The position numbers and the translations under genes were made by a program. From Myxococcales bacterium (GTDB taxonomy: Bacteria; Myxococcota_A; Polyangia; Polyangiales; Polyangiaceae), in the NCBI GenBank assembly GCA_016706225.1, contig JADJKB010000025.1, positions 806,001 through 870,000 on the forward strand: 64,000 nucleotides of DNA. The letters run 5' to 3'. The notes beneath the pieces are model-generated. The model was not told the origin of the DNA. It was given only the letters and a program-made list of their open reading frames with translations, and made no database searches. Positions within the stretch are counted from its first letter, which is position 1. Every line of letters starts with the position of its first letter. Positions 16,736-25,433 of this stretch are shown here, in pieces.

Positions 16736-17434
16736 ATGCAGATCGGCGTGGTGACGCTCTTCCCGGAGCTGTTCGCCCCGTTCCTGGCGACGAGCTTCGT
16801 CAAACGCGGCATCGACGCTGGGCAGCTCGCGGTGGTGCTGGAAGAGCTGCGCCCTCACGGCTTGGGCAAACACCTCTCCATCGACGACACCCCCTACGGC
16901 GGTGGCTCGGGCATGGTGATGCGGGTCGACTGCGTGGTGGCTGCGATCGAGGCGCTCGAACAGCGCATGGGCGGTCGCGCACACCGAGTGCTCCTGACGC
17001 CGCAAGGGGAGCGCCTGGCGCAGGCGCACCTGCAGGCGTTTACGTCCCGGGAGCGTGTGCTCTTCGTGTGCGGGCGCTACGAGGGGTTCGACGAGCGCAT
17101 CTCGAGCTTCGTCGATCAAGAGCTCTCGCTCGGGGACTTCGTGCTGACGGGCGGCGAGGTGGCGGCGATGGCTGTCATCGAGGGCTGTGTGCGGCTCTTG
17201 CCTGGCGTGCTTGGCAACGCGGACTCTCCCCGCGAAGAGTCCTTCAGCGCGGGTTTCGGCGGCGTGCTCGAGTATCCGCAGTACACGCGGCCGGCAGAGT
17301 TTCGAGGCCATGGGGTGCCGGAGATCTTGAAGACCGGCGACCACGCGAAGATCGCAGCTTGGCGTCGCGAGCAGGCGCTGTCGCGCACGCGAGCGCGCCG
17401 CCCGGATCTATTGACGGACGAGGACGAGTCGTGA
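16736..17434 (+). CDS. trmD: tRNA (guanine-N1)-methyltransferase TrmD
   Basis: TrmD methylates G37 of tRNAs to m1G, preventing +1 frameshifting. The 232-residue protein starts MQIGVVTLFPELF. It contains DTPYGGGSGMVMR, the SAM trefoil-knot segment FVCGRYEGFDERI and LSLGDFVLTGGE, all intact. The C-terminal domain (YTRPAEFRGHGVPEIL) is also full length. The ATG at 16736 starts the conserved protein. The stop overlaps the GTG of the next methyltransferase gene. Confidence 0.97.
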   Translation: MQIGVVTLFPELFAPFLATSFVKRGIDAGQLAVVLEELRPHGLGKHLSIDDTPYGGGSGMVMRVDCVVAAIEALEQRMGGRAHRVLLTPQGERLAQAHLQAFTSRERVLFVCGRYEGFDERISSFVDQELSLGDFVLTGGEVAAMAVIEGCVRLLPGVLGNADSPREESFSAGFGGVLEYPQYTRPAEFRGHGVPEILKTGDHAKIAAWRREQALSRTRARRPDLLTDEDES

Positions 17435-17982
17435 GGCGGGTTGCCCTGCTCCTGGCTCATCACCCGGTGCTCGATCGGCAGGGTGCCATCGTGACGACGG
17501 CCATCACGAATCTCGACTTGCACGACATCGCCCGGAGCGCGTTCACCTTCGACGCGAGCCACTTCTTCGTGGCTCACCCCATCGCAGCTCAGCGTGAGCT
17601 GGCGGAGCGCGTGCGCGAACACTGGATCAACGGCAGTGGTGCGCGACGCATCCCGGATCGCAAACCGCCGATGGAACGCCTGCGGGTCGTCGACTCCCTG
17701 GACAGCGCCCTGGCTGAGCTGCCCGGCGCGGAGCTGTGGGTGACCAGCGCGCGCCCGCTGCCGGGTGCCGTTGCTTTCGCTGACGCGCGGGCGCGCCTCG
17801 GCGAGGCCGGGGGCCCCGTGCTCCTGGTGTTCGGCACGGGGTGGGGGCTCGCGCCGGCAATCGTCGAGCGGGCCGCGCTCTGCTTGGCTCCGATCGAGTC
17901 ACCGCGGGCGGACGGGTTCAATCACCTGAGCGTGCGCGCCGCTGCTGCAATCGCCTGCGATCGCTTGCTCGGCCGGCGGTGA
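17431..17982 (+). CDS. SPOUT-type RNA methyltransferase associated with trmD (PF09936-like)
   Basis: This 183-residue protein is in the family found right after trmD in many deltaproteobacteria (Methyltrn_RNA_4, SAM-dependent RNA methyltransferase, SPOUT fold). Visible family features are VALLLAHHPVLDRQGAIVTTAITNLDLHDI at the N-terminus (residues 4-33), LLVFGTGWGLAP (a SPOUT knot loop) and ADGFNHLSVRAAAAI at the end. The RNA target is not known. It starts at a GTG overlapping the trmD stop as GTGA. Its end overlaps the convergent TrmN6-like gene by 65 bases. Confidence 0.85.
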   Translation: MRRVALLLAHHPVLDRQGAIVTTAITNLDLHDIARSAFTFDASHFFVAHPIAAQRELAERVREHWINGSGARRIPDRKPPMERLRVVDSLDSALAELPGAELWVTSARPLPGAVAFADARARLGEAGGPVLLVFGTGWGLAPAIVERAALCLAPIESPRADGFNHLSVRAAAAIACDRLLGRR

Positions 17983-18706
17983 GGGCGGACAGACTGCGGG
18001 TCGGTGTGCCCGGGCGCGACCACTCGACGATCGGCGGCTCCACGAGCAGGCCGCCGGGGCGCGCACGCCTCAGCTCGACGAGCGCCACTCGCGCGGGCTC
18101 CGACGCGAACGCATGCACGAAGCACAGACGCTTGGGGACCAGGCCGCGGGTCTCGGCCAGAGCCAGCAGGCGCCCGAGGCTGCGCGCCGGGTAAACGAAC
18201 ACCGCGCGCGAGCGGCTGTGGTCGAGCGCGTCGGCCGTTGCTTGCACGAACGGCTCGAGGCAGCCGGCTCGCGCGTCTTCTCGCCCCGTTACTCCCGGAC
18301 GCCGCTCCCCCGGCTCGAAGAACGGGGGATTGGAGACGACCAGGTCGTGGCTGCCAGAGAGAGCGCGCGGCAGGCCGCCCGCCAGATCGAGCGTGAGCGA
18401 TTGGCCCGCGATGCCCGCGCGCGTCAGGTTCCTGTCCGCGAGGTCGCTCATGCGCGAATCTTTGTCGACGAGCGTGGCGCGGCTCACCCCGCTGAAGCGG
18501 TGCACCGCCAGGGTCACGACGCCGACGCCGGCGCCGAGGTCGAGCAGCGCCGCGACCTGTCGCCCGCGCGTGGCGAAGGCGCCGAGCCACAGTGAATCGA
18601 CGTTGAAACGGTAGCCCTGGCGCGGCTGTTCGACGACCAACGCGCCGCCAAACAGCGTGTCGGTCGTCGTCTCGACCCTGTCAACGTGGCCACGTGCGGG
18701 TCCCAC
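17918..18706 (-). CDS. TrmN6-like N6-adenine methyltransferase
   Basis: The 262-residue class I SAM methyltransferase has ALLDLGAGVGVVTLAV (SAM-binding loop, near residues 53-68) and the NPPF catalytic motif in VVSNPPFFEPG. This combination, with GALVVEQPRQGYRFNVDSLW at the N-terminus, is typical of TrmN6/YfiC enzymes that make m6A37 in tRNA1(Val). Substrate assignment is by family. The start is a GTG just after the stop of the upstream lipoprotein gene. Its 3' end overlaps the convergent SPOUT gene by 65 bases, so one start or stop region is shared on both strands. Confidence 0.8.
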   Translation of the reverse strand: MGPARGHVDRVETTTDTLFGGALVVEQPRQGYRFNVDSLWLGAFATRGRQVAALLDLGAGVGVVTLAVHRFSGVSRATLVDKDSRMSDLADRNLTRAGIAGQSLTLDLAGGLPRALSGSHDLVVSNPPFFEPGERRPGVTGREDARAGCLEPFVQATADALDHSRSRAVFVYPARSLGRLLALAETRGLVPKRLCFVHAFASEPARVALVELRRARPGGLLVEPPIVEWSRPGTPTRSLSALTAGRASDRRRLQQRRARSGD

Positions 18707-18712
18707 CTCCGC

Positions 18713-19969
18713 TCAGGGAACCTGGAACGGGCGAAGTCCGCGCAGCGTGACGCTGGTCACGCTGTTGGGAAACACTCGCACGTCGAAGTAGCCCAACGAA
18801 ACCAGCTTGGGTTTGTCGCCGTCGGGAACGAGTCCCGTGCCCGCGACCCGGGTGTACGAGCCGTCGGCACCGCCCACCTTGATGTCGAGGGCCGTGTAGA
18901 GGCCGGTGCGACCGGTGCCAACTTCTCGCCGACTTCCGTCCGGCAGCGGATCGTCCTCGCTGTCGTTGAAGTACTCGAGCGCGAGCCGCTCCTGGGAGAT
19001 GTCGACGCGCGCGAACTGCAACCGCACGTTGTCGCAGTCGTGGGCCTCGCCGCCGATCGCGCCGTTGCCATCGGTGATGGTCTTGCCGATGGCGACGGTC
19101 GGAATGGTGCCGAAATCGTCCTCCGCCAGGGCGCGGATCTTGTGGGTGTAGGTCCCCGCCGACGCGTCGTAGTCCGGGTCGCCGTCGTGAATGTAGAGGT
19201 TGTAGGTGTAGAGCGGCGACCAGCCAGGCCCGTAGGTCTTGATCATCAACTCGGTGTTCATCGGCAGATCGGGGTACTCGTACGCGCGATCGAAGCGCAC
19301 CTTGTCGCTGCAGGAGTCCTTCACCGGCGTATCGACCCGCGGCATCTTGTCGGTCACCTCGACGGGCTTGCCGATCAGCTGATCGAGCGCGCCGTCCGTG
19401 GCTGGATTTCCGGTGCGCTTGACCGTGTAGATCTCGATGATGACGCCACCGTGCGCGCTGGTGGCGGGGCAGTTGGCGCCTTCGGCGCACCACGCGGCCC
19501 CTTGGGTGTTCACCAGGTCGAACTCACCGCACCCGCCATTGGCGAACGGCCGCAACTCGCCGACCAGCTTCGCCTTGGCGCTGCTGGTGGCGGGCTTCGC
19601 CGGGTAGCTGTCCGGATCGAAACACTTCAGGTTCGGAGGCGCACCGTTGGGATCGGAGTACTCGACGGTGTCCGTCGTGCGAACCAGGTATTTGCTCGCC
19701 GCGGAGTTGCCGGGGGTGCCGACCATCACGCAGCAGCTGTCGATGGGACGCCCGCAGATGGCGTCACCCTGGCAGGTGCTCTGGCAGAAGTCGTCGTTCG
19801 CCGGGCGAGTCGAGCCCTTGCAGACGCCTTCGCCGTTGTTGGTGAAGTCGGAGTTCCCGCCGCCCCCGGTGCCGCTCGGAGCGGGGTTCTTGTCGTCGGA
19901 GCAGCCGACCGACAGGGTTGCGAGCAGACACAGGGCGGATTTCGTCAAAAAGCGAGTGACACTCTGCAT
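18713..19969 (-). CDS. Large Cys-rich putative lipoprotein
   Basis: The 418-residue protein has signal peptide MQSVTRFLTKSALCLLATL ending in lipobox SVGC (Cys23), then a Gly/Asn spacer and a Cys-rich N-terminal region (residues 45-85, with CQSTCQGDAICGRPIDSCC) that probably forms disulfides. The rest is Asp-rich with beta-type segments. It looks like a surface lipoprotein; such proteins are abundant in myxobacteria and mostly uncharacterised. GAGGTGG precedes ATG 19969 at good spacing. The frame is open further upstream, but without a signal peptide. It is probably co-transcribed with the TrmN6-like gene. Confidence 0.75.
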   Translation of the reverse strand: MQSVTRFLTKSALCLLATLSVGCSDDKNPAPSGTGGGGNSDFTNNGEGVCKGSTRPANDDFCQSTCQGDAICGRPIDSCCVMVGTPGNSAASKYLVRTTDTVEYSDPNGAPPNLKCFDPDSYPAKPATSSAKAKLVGELRPFANGGCGEFDLVNTQGAAWCAEGANCPATSAHGGVIIEIYTVKRTGNPATDGALDQLIGKPVEVTDKMPRVDTPVKDSCSDKVRFDRAYEYPDLPMNTELMIKTYGPGWSPLYTYNLYIHDGDPDYDASAGTYTHKIRALAEDDFGTIPTVAIGKTITDGNGAIGGEAHDCDNVRLQFARVDISQERLALEYFNDSEDDPLPDGSRREVGTGRTGLYTALDIKVGGADGSYTRVAGTGLVPDGDKPKLVSLGYFDVRVFPNSVTSVTLRGLRPFQVP

Positions 19970-20208
19970 GGACCACCTCTTTGGGGGCGGACGGAGCCGC
20001 CGCCCGCATGAAGAAACCCGCGTCCCCCTCGTCAGACGGAGCTGCGGTCGCCTGAAACGTAGCGAAAAATGCCCGCCACCGCATGCAATTTGGGGCGTAC
20101 CCGGGTCAATCTTCAGCGTCGGCCCTGGAGCGCTGCCAGGATTGGTGGCAGATTCGCCCCCAAACCGGGCCGGGCGGCGCCGGCAGACGGGCAGAGTGTC
20201 GGGTGAGC

Positions 20209-21483
20209 ATGAAGGGAAACGGCAACATGAGGGGGATCTGGCTGGGTATCTTGGCGGTCGTGTTGACGACGGGCGCCGCGGCTGCGGACGATCTGAAGGC
20301 TCAGGCGAAAAAGCCGCCCAAAGATCCGGCGGCCGCCCTGGAGCTCGGGCGTTCGCTGCGCCGCGCGGGAGAGTTCGACGATGCCGTTCGAGTGTTGCGC
20401 GGCGGGGCGCTGCGCGCCAAGGGCGAGCTCTCGGTTTCCTTGCGCTACGAGGCTGCGCGGGCGCTGATCGCAGCGAGCAAGCAGAAGGACGCACTCAGGG
20501 AGTGCCAGGGCATCAAGGCCTTCGACGCGGTGAAGTCGAGCTCGTGCGTGGCCGAGGCGCACCTGCTCTGGAAGCGCGCTTCGCTCGCGCTGCCTGCGGC
20601 AGAGGCTGCCATCGCGTCGAGCTCGAGCGCGTACGAGGCGCTGGTGGCGAAGGGGCGTGCCCTGCGCATGCTGGGGAAGAACGCTGAATCCGACGCCGCG
20701 TTTCGGGCTGCCATCAGCAGCGACGCGGGGCGCTTCGAGGCGCATCTGTATTTCGCGGAGCTGCTGCTCGGCATGGGGAAGGCCTCCGAGGCCGTCGCCG
20801 AGCTACGCAAGGCTCACGCGGGCGCGCAGGACGAGCCGGAGCCTCTGCTCGGTTTGGCCGAGGCGCTGCCGGCGGGCTCCGAGGCTGCCGACCTCCTGAA
20901 AAAAGCGCTGGCGATCCGCCCCAAGTATGGCGCCGCGCAGGCTCGCCTGGGTGAGGTGATGCTGGAGCTCGGCAAGGTTGCGGACGCCGAGGCGGCCTAT
21001 CGCGCGGCGATTGGCATCAACGCCAAGGTCGCGGATTGGCAGGCGGGGTTGGCCGGTGCGCTGATTGCCAAGGGCAGCTTCGACGAGGCGCTGAAGGTGG
21101 CTGCCACCGCCCTCAAGCTGGTCAGCAATCACGCCATGGCCAAGCTGGCCGAGGCCGATGCCATTGCGGGCAAGGGTGACATCGATCTCGCGATCGAGGC
21201 CTTCGAGAAGGCCGCGAGCTACTCGCGCAGCAACCCTCAGCCGCTGATGCACGCTGCGAAGGCCTGCCTGGCGCAGAACCGGCCGACCACCGCCCGGGCG
21301 TTTGCGGATCGCGTGACGCAGTCGTTCGCGGACTTCGCTCCCGGCTGGGTGCTGCTCGGTGACATTGCGCTGGCGAACAAAGACAAGTCTGCGGCGAAGG
21401 CCGCCTACAAAAAGGCGATGACCGCCAGCGCCGGCACGATCGACAAGGCCAGCGTCAAGCAGAAGCTCGCGGCCATCAAGTGA
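20209..21483 (+). CDS. Secreted TPR-repeat protein
   Basis: The protein has about 424 residues. A signal peptide (core GIWLGILAVVLTTGAAAA) is followed by roughly ten tetratricopeptide-like helix pairs, for example AALELGRSLRRAGEFDDAVR, LGEVMLELGKVADAEAAYR and GDIALANKDKSAAKAAYKKA. TPR solenoids assemble protein complexes; the periplasmic partner is unknown. Possible starts are GTG 20203, ATG 20209 and ATG 20227, and the last has GAAGGGAAA about 10 bases before it. Its stop overlaps the GTG of the acyltransferase gene (GTGA), so the two are coupled. Confidence 0.8.
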   Translation: MKGNGNMRGIWLGILAVVLTTGAAAADDLKAQAKKPPKDPAAALELGRSLRRAGEFDDAVRVLRGGALRAKGELSVSLRYEAARALIAASKQKDALRECQGIKAFDAVKSSSCVAEAHLLWKRASLALPAAEAAIASSSSAYEALVAKGRALRMLGKNAESDAAFRAAISSDAGRFEAHLYFAELLLGMGKASEAVAELRKAHAGAQDEPEPLLGLAEALPAGSEAADLLKKALAIRPKYGAAQARLGEVMLELGKVADAEAAYRAAIGINAKVADWQAGLAGALIAKGSFDEALKVAATALKLVSNHAMAKLAEADAIAGKGDIDLAIEAFEKAASYSRSNPQPLMHAAKACLAQNRPTTARAFADRVTQSFADFAPGWVLLGDIALANKDKSAAKAAYKKAMTASAGTIDKASVKQKLAAIK

Positions 21484-22367
21484 CGGGTTCGGGCGCGCGT
21501 CCCCCGAAGGGGCTCGCGCCCGGCAGCGCATTTTGGCGGCGTCTTGCCCACGCGGGCGCGCGCCATGGTCCCGATTTCTGGCTGCACTGGAGCCCGCCGC
21601 TGTTTGGTCTGGCCTTCGCGCTGGCGCTGCCCGAAAAGCGGCGACGCGTCCGGGGCAATTTGCGCAGCGTGCTCGGGCGCCGCGGCGCCATCGAAGAGCA
21701 GCTCGACGTCGCGCGGACCTTCGTCAGCTACGCGAGTTGTTTCGCCGAAGCACTGGGCGGCGCGCGGGGTGATGCGGACCGAGCCTCGCGGCGGCTCCGA
21801 GGTCCTGGGCTCGCGCCGCTCTTGGCCTCGGGCAGTGGGCTGATCGTGGCCACCGCTCACTTCGGTGCGTGGGATCGCGCCGCGGCGCTCCTGGCTCGGG
21901 ACTTCGGCCGCCCGGTGCTCGTGGTGATGCAGCCCGAAGCGGACGCGGCGGCGCGAGAGCTCCACGATGCGGTGCGCGCGGAGTCCGGCGTGCGGGTGGT
22001 GCACGTGGGTGGGCACCCGCTCGATGGGTTGCCGCTCCTGCACCACCTGCGGGACGGCGGGATCGTCGCCGTGCAGCTCGATCGAGTGCCGGAGGGCGGG
22101 CGCGCGATCCGGGTCCCCTTCTTCGATCGAGTGCTGGCGGTGCCGGAGGGGCCGTTCGCGCTGGCTGGCATCGCGCGTGTCCCCCTCGTGCCGCTGTGGG
22201 TCCGGCGGTCCGGGTTTCTCGAGTACGAGCTCAATCCGGGGCCCGCGCTGCGCCTTCCCGAGCGACCTTCGGCGGAGGCTCTGCGTCGTGCGGCGGAGCA
22301 GGCCGTGCGGGCGCTCGAGCGTTCGGTCCGGGCGTGCCCGACCCAATGGTTCGACTTTGGGGCCTGA
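21480..22367 (+). CDS. Lipid A acyltransferase family protein (LpxL/HtrB-like)
   Basis: The 295-residue membrane-associated acyltransferase carries the catalytic HX4D motif at His127-Asp132 (TAHFGAWD). A hydrophobic anchor lies at residues 33-50, and there is a second motif in VQLDRVPEGGRAIRVPFF. LpxL-type enzymes add the secondary acyl chain to lipid A from acyl-ACP at the inner membrane. The exact chain and position cannot be read from sequence. GTG start, overlapping the TPR gene by four bases. Together with the LptD-like gene at 6331, it shows an LPS-bearing outer membrane. Confidence 0.82.
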   Translation: MTGSGARPPKGLAPGSAFWRRLAHAGARHGPDFWLHWSPPLFGLAFALALPEKRRRVRGNLRSVLGRRGAIEEQLDVARTFVSYASCFAEALGGARGDADRASRRLRGPGLAPLLASGSGLIVATAHFGAWDRAAALLARDFGRPVLVVMQPEADAAARELHDAVRAESGVRVVHVGGHPLDGLPLLHHLRDGGIVAVQLDRVPEGGRAIRVPFFDRVLAVPEGPFALAGIARVPLVPLWVRRSGFLEYELNPGPALRLPERPSAEALRRAAEQAVRALERSVRACPTQWFDFGA

Positions 22368-22449
22368 GCCTCGGCCATTGTGACGATCGTGCGCGGAGGT
22401 GGATTGGGGAGTGGCGCTCGGAGCGCGAGTTTGGCAATAAGAGGTCCCC

Positions 22450-23217
22450 ATGCTGCTTCACGTCGGGACAGAGTCGCTTCGCGGCAACATCGGCTCGTAT
22501 GCGCGCCACTTCGACCTGCTGGAGATCGCCGCCGAGAAGGGCCGGTTGCCGCGCATGGCACGCCTGGGCGAAATGAAGCGCGCGGTGAACCCGCAGTTTC
22601 TCTTCAGCGTGCGGCTGCCGCGGGTCGTGGCCACCCTCGAGTGGGGCGACGAGGCCGAGCAGGCGCTCGCCTATGCGCTCGAAGTGGCCGACGTGCTCGG
22701 GGCCGGCTTTCTGTTGCTGCAGACCGCTCCGCAGGTGATGCCGAGCGCGCGCACGAAGCGGCGTTTGGCGGAGCTGGTGGAGCGCATCCCGAAGTCGCGC
22801 CCGCTGGCCTGGGAACCGCGCGGGCTGTGGCAGGACGAAGACGCCGCGGCGACGGCGGACGATCTGGGCGCCGTGCTGGTGCGCGACGTGAGTCGTGAGA
22901 CTCCGCCCGAGGGGCCGACGCTGTACACGCGTCTGCGCGCCCTGGGCCGCAGTGGAGTGTCGGTCGACGCCATCGAGCGCACCGCCGCTGCCGTGCTGGG
23001 AGCAGAGACCGCGTGTGTGTTGATCGAAGGCGACGGGGCGGCGCGGGCTGCGGCGACGCTGCGAAGGACGATCGGCGAGGTGCTCGAGGAGAGTGCGTCC
23101 GACGACGATGAAGACGACGACGACGACGACGAGGACGACGACGACGAAGCACGAGCCGACGGCTCGGACGACGACGGGGCTCCGGACGACGACGCTGCGG
23201 AGGAGGACGAAGGATGA
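22450..23217 (+). CDS. DUF72-like protein with poly-Asp tail
   Basis: The 255-residue protein has a DUF72-like TIM-barrel region at residues 1-210: MLLHVGTESLRGNIGSYARH, then FDLLEIAAEKG, VRLPRVVATLEW and LAWEPRGLW. Several positions that are usually conserved (the SFY and W residues) are changed. From residue 218 it becomes almost pure Asp/Glu (DDDEDDDDDDEDDDD), encoded by GAC/GAT repeats at about 23098-23150. DUF72 biochemistry is poorly defined. Its stop overlaps the next ATG (ATGA at 23214), so the two are translationally coupled. Confidence 0.7.
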   Translation: MLLHVGTESLRGNIGSYARHFDLLEIAAEKGRLPRMARLGEMKRAVNPQFLFSVRLPRVVATLEWGDEAEQALAYALEVADVLGAGFLLLQTAPQVMPSARTKRRLAELVERIPKSRPLAWEPRGLWQDEDAAATADDLGAVLVRDVSRETPPEGPTLYTRLRALGRSGVSVDAIERTAAAVLGAETACVLIEGDGAARAAATLRRTIGEVLEESASDDDEDDDDDDEDDDDEARADGSDDDGAPDDDAAEEDEG

Positions 23218-24185
23218 AGCGGCGAGGGGCTGCCATCTCCAACGATCCGGTCGCCGCCGAGGCGGCGCGAGAGCAGCTGGCGGTGGGAGGCTCCGCGGTC
23301 GGGGCGGTGCTGGCCGGTTTTTTCGCGGCGGCGGGCGCTCACGCAGGAGTGTTGCTCGGACCGGTCTCGATCCTGGTGGGCGGTGTCGGAGTGGGCGCGC
23401 GGGCCTTCGACGGGCGCATGCGGCAGCCGGGGCAGGGGGCGAAGCGCCCGCGCGGCACGCTGCCGAGCGGCGAGGTTCCCGACGCGGCGCGCGTGGCGGT
23501 TCCGACGGCCATCACTGCGGCTGCGGTCGCGCTCGCGTCGGACGGTGAACGCAGCCTGGCGTCCCTGGTGAAGCTGGGCATCTCGCGCGCCGAACGGGGC
23601 GGCGCGGACGGGCGCGCCGGAGTGCTCAAGCTGGTGCGGAGCGCCGGGGCGGGCGCCTTCAACGACAGCAGCTTCGTGCGGGCGATGTTGCGCGTCGCCG
23701 GACCCAGCCAGGGTGGGCTGCTCTCGCCGGCCGATTTCGCGGCGGTGCCCGAGGTCGACACGGATGCGGTGGTCCGCACGGAGGCCGGCCAACGTTGGTT
23801 CGAGGTGCCGTGGGCGTCCGCCGCAAAGGGCATGGACGTCGGCGAGCTAGGCTCTGGCTGCGCCATCTGCGCCGTCGACGTGCGAAGGGTGTTCGCCGCG
23901 GTCTGTTACCGGCGCTTGGTGTCGGGGTTCACCATCGACGAGCTCGACCTCGAGGCGCCACTGGCAGCCGTGCCGGTGATGCGGGGTGTACCCCGCGTTG
24001 CCCCCGGCGCACGCATCGACGCCCCGGCGCCGCTCGCCCTCTTGACCGACGCGTCGGGCGTCGCCACCGAAATCGTGTCGGCCCCCGGCGCCTTGAGCCT
24101 GGGCGCAGGGGACTTCGAAGCGGCGACGCTGCGCCTCAGATGCCATCTCGCAACGGGCGAAGTGGACGTCGTCGCCGGCGGCTAG
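23214..24185 (+). CDS. Gamma-glutamyltransferase-like protein lacking the catalytic Thr
   Basis: The N-terminus AISNDPVAAEAAREQLAVGG resembles the opening of gamma-glutamyltransferases, with the AV-AVLAGFFAA helix and the glycine-rich GPVSILVGGVGVGARAFDG. The middle has the ADFAAVPEV-type segment usually before the autocleavage site. In GGT the small subunit begins with the nucleophile Thr in TTHFSVVD. Here the matching stretch is GCAICAVD, with no Thr and no His. At 323 residues it is also about 200 shorter than GGT. It is probably a non-catalytic relative without a signal peptide. The pairing with the DUF72-like gene is by ATGA overlap. Confidence 0.55.
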   Translation: MKRRGAAISNDPVAAEAAREQLAVGGSAVGAVLAGFFAAAGAHAGVLLGPVSILVGGVGVGARAFDGRMRQPGQGAKRPRGTLPSGEVPDAARVAVPTAITAAAVALASDGERSLASLVKLGISRAERGGADGRAGVLKLVRSAGAGAFNDSSFVRAMLRVAGPSQGGLLSPADFAAVPEVDTDAVVRTEAGQRWFEVPWASAAKGMDVGELGSGCAICAVDVRRVFAAVCYRRLVSGFTIDELDLEAPLAAVPVMRGVPRVAPGARIDAPAPLALLTDASGVATEIVSAPGALSLGAGDFEAATLRLRCHLATGEVDVVAGG

Positions 24186-24228
24186 AGCCACGTCCTGTCG
24201 GCGCGCGAACGGGCGCTCCCGCTGCGGC

Positions 24229-24456
24229 TCAGGACGCCTTGGCGTTGAGCTTCTTCGCGTAGGCCATGAGACCGATCTTGTCGATCGTTCTCAGATCCTT
24301 CGTCGTCAGCTTCAGCGTCACGTAGCGGCCCAACTCGGGGATGAACAGCCGACGCTTCTGAACATTCACCTGCTGCCAGCGCGGGGTCTTGATGTTCGAG
24401 TGCGAGACATTTCTGGCGCGCAGCCGGCGCTTGCCGGTAATTTCACTTCGGGCCAT
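24229..24456 (-). CDS. rpmB: 50S ribosomal protein L28
   Basis: The 75-residue protein starts MARSEITGKRRLRARNVSHS and ends in the KIGLMAYAKKLNA helix, typical of L28. It lacks the CxxC zinc pairs seen in some L28 forms. It stands alone, convergent with the GGT-like gene and 36 bases from the 3' end of the membrane protein at 24492. In many bacteria L28 is next to rpmG; that gene is not here. Confidence 0.93.
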   Translation of the reverse strand: MARSEITGKRRLRARNVSHSNIKTPRWQQVNVQKRRLFIPELGRYVTLKLTTKDLRTIDKIGLMAYAKKLNAKAS

Positions 24457-24491
24457 GGGGGGCGCGTATCTAGCTCAGCCCGCCGGCTCGT

Positions 24492-25418
24492 TCAAGCGGT
24501 TCCGCTTCCGGGGAGCTTGCCCGGCCCAGAGTCCGGGCCGACCCGCGCGCCAATCAGCGAGAGCCGTCGCGCCTCGGGCGCCCAAAAGGTCGCCAGAAGC
24601 TGGAAAAGCCCGAGGCTCGAGACCGTGGCCGCGCAGGCCAATCCTACCGCCGTCGCGGGGTAGGTCAGCTGTCCGGTGGCCGCGTCCGCGAGGGTGAAAT
24701 GTCTGAGCGCGACCTCGAGCGGCACGCCCCCAAGCACCAGGACCGCCCAGAGGGCGCCCCAGCCCGTCGTGCCCTGGCCCATGAACCCAAACAGGGACAA
24801 GAGCACGAAGACGACGCTCGAGAGCGCGCCTGCCCGGGCGATGGTCGAGGCCGTCGAGTCGATGACCAGCAGGATCTCGGACCCCACGAAGGGCAGCGCG
24901 AGCGCCAGGGCCACGGCCAAGACCACGCGCGCTCTGCGATAGGCCGTGTAGCGCGCACGAAACATCAGCGCGGCCGGCAGCGTGGTCAGCGTGATGAGCC
25001 GGGCGAGCCCGCGCCCAAGGCTGCCATCGACCGTCAGGCCACCCAGCGGGCCTCCGCTCTGCAAGCCGAGCAGCATCAACACCAGGCCAACCAGCAGCGC
25101 GACCGCGGCGCGGAGCGCATAGGGGAAGGGCAGGGCGGCCACGGCGACCAGGGCCCCTGCGGCCGAGAAAGCGATGGTTGCCCCCTCGATTCTTGCGGCC
25201 GGCACGCCGATCCCGAAGCGCATCGCCAGGCCGAGCGTTGTCAGCGCTGCAGCGACCAGGATCAGCCAGAGGCGGCACGAGGTGCTGGCGGGCTGCAGCG
25301 GCGCAAGCTCCTCCCGCATCGCCTCGGAGGCGAGCAGCGGCGGTTTCGGCTCGCTGACCGCCCGGTGGATCCCCGACGTCGGTCCGCGTTGCACCGGCGC
25401 GGTGTTGGGTTCTGGCAT
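24492..25418 (-). CDS. Multi-pass membrane protein of unknown function
   Basis: The 308-residue protein has a 45-residue Pro-rich soluble N-terminus followed by about seven hydrophobic helices (for example LWLILVAAALTTLGLAM, AAVALLVGLVLMLLGL, VVLAVALALALPFVG and SSVVFVLLSLFGFMG). The helices are Ala/Leu-rich with few charged residues inside the membrane, which argues against a transporter with an obvious ion path. No family was recognised. It lies 15 bases downstream of the N-formylglutamate amidohydrolase gene on the same strand. Confidence 0.7.
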   Translation of the reverse strand: MPEPNTAPVQRGPTSGIHRAVSEPKPPLLASEAMREELAPLQPASTSCRLWLILVAAALTTLGLAMRFGIGVPAARIEGATIAFSAAGALVAVAALPFPYALRAAVALLVGLVLMLLGLQSGGPLGGLTVDGSLGRGLARLITLTTLPAALMFRARYTAYRRARVVLAVALALALPFVGSEILLVIDSTASTIARAGALSSVVFVLLSLFGFMGQGTTGWGALWAVLVLGGVPLEVALRHFTLADAATGQLTYPATAVGLACAATVSSLGLFQLLATFWAPEARRLSLIGARVGPDSGPGKLPGSGTA

Positions 25419-25433
25419 CGCGTCAGACGTGCC

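Noticed and set aside
18713..20494. A 593-residue protein starting at 20494
   Set aside because: The upstream 175 codons are Arg/Pro-rich, and the signal peptide with lipobox begins at 19969 with a good ribosome site.
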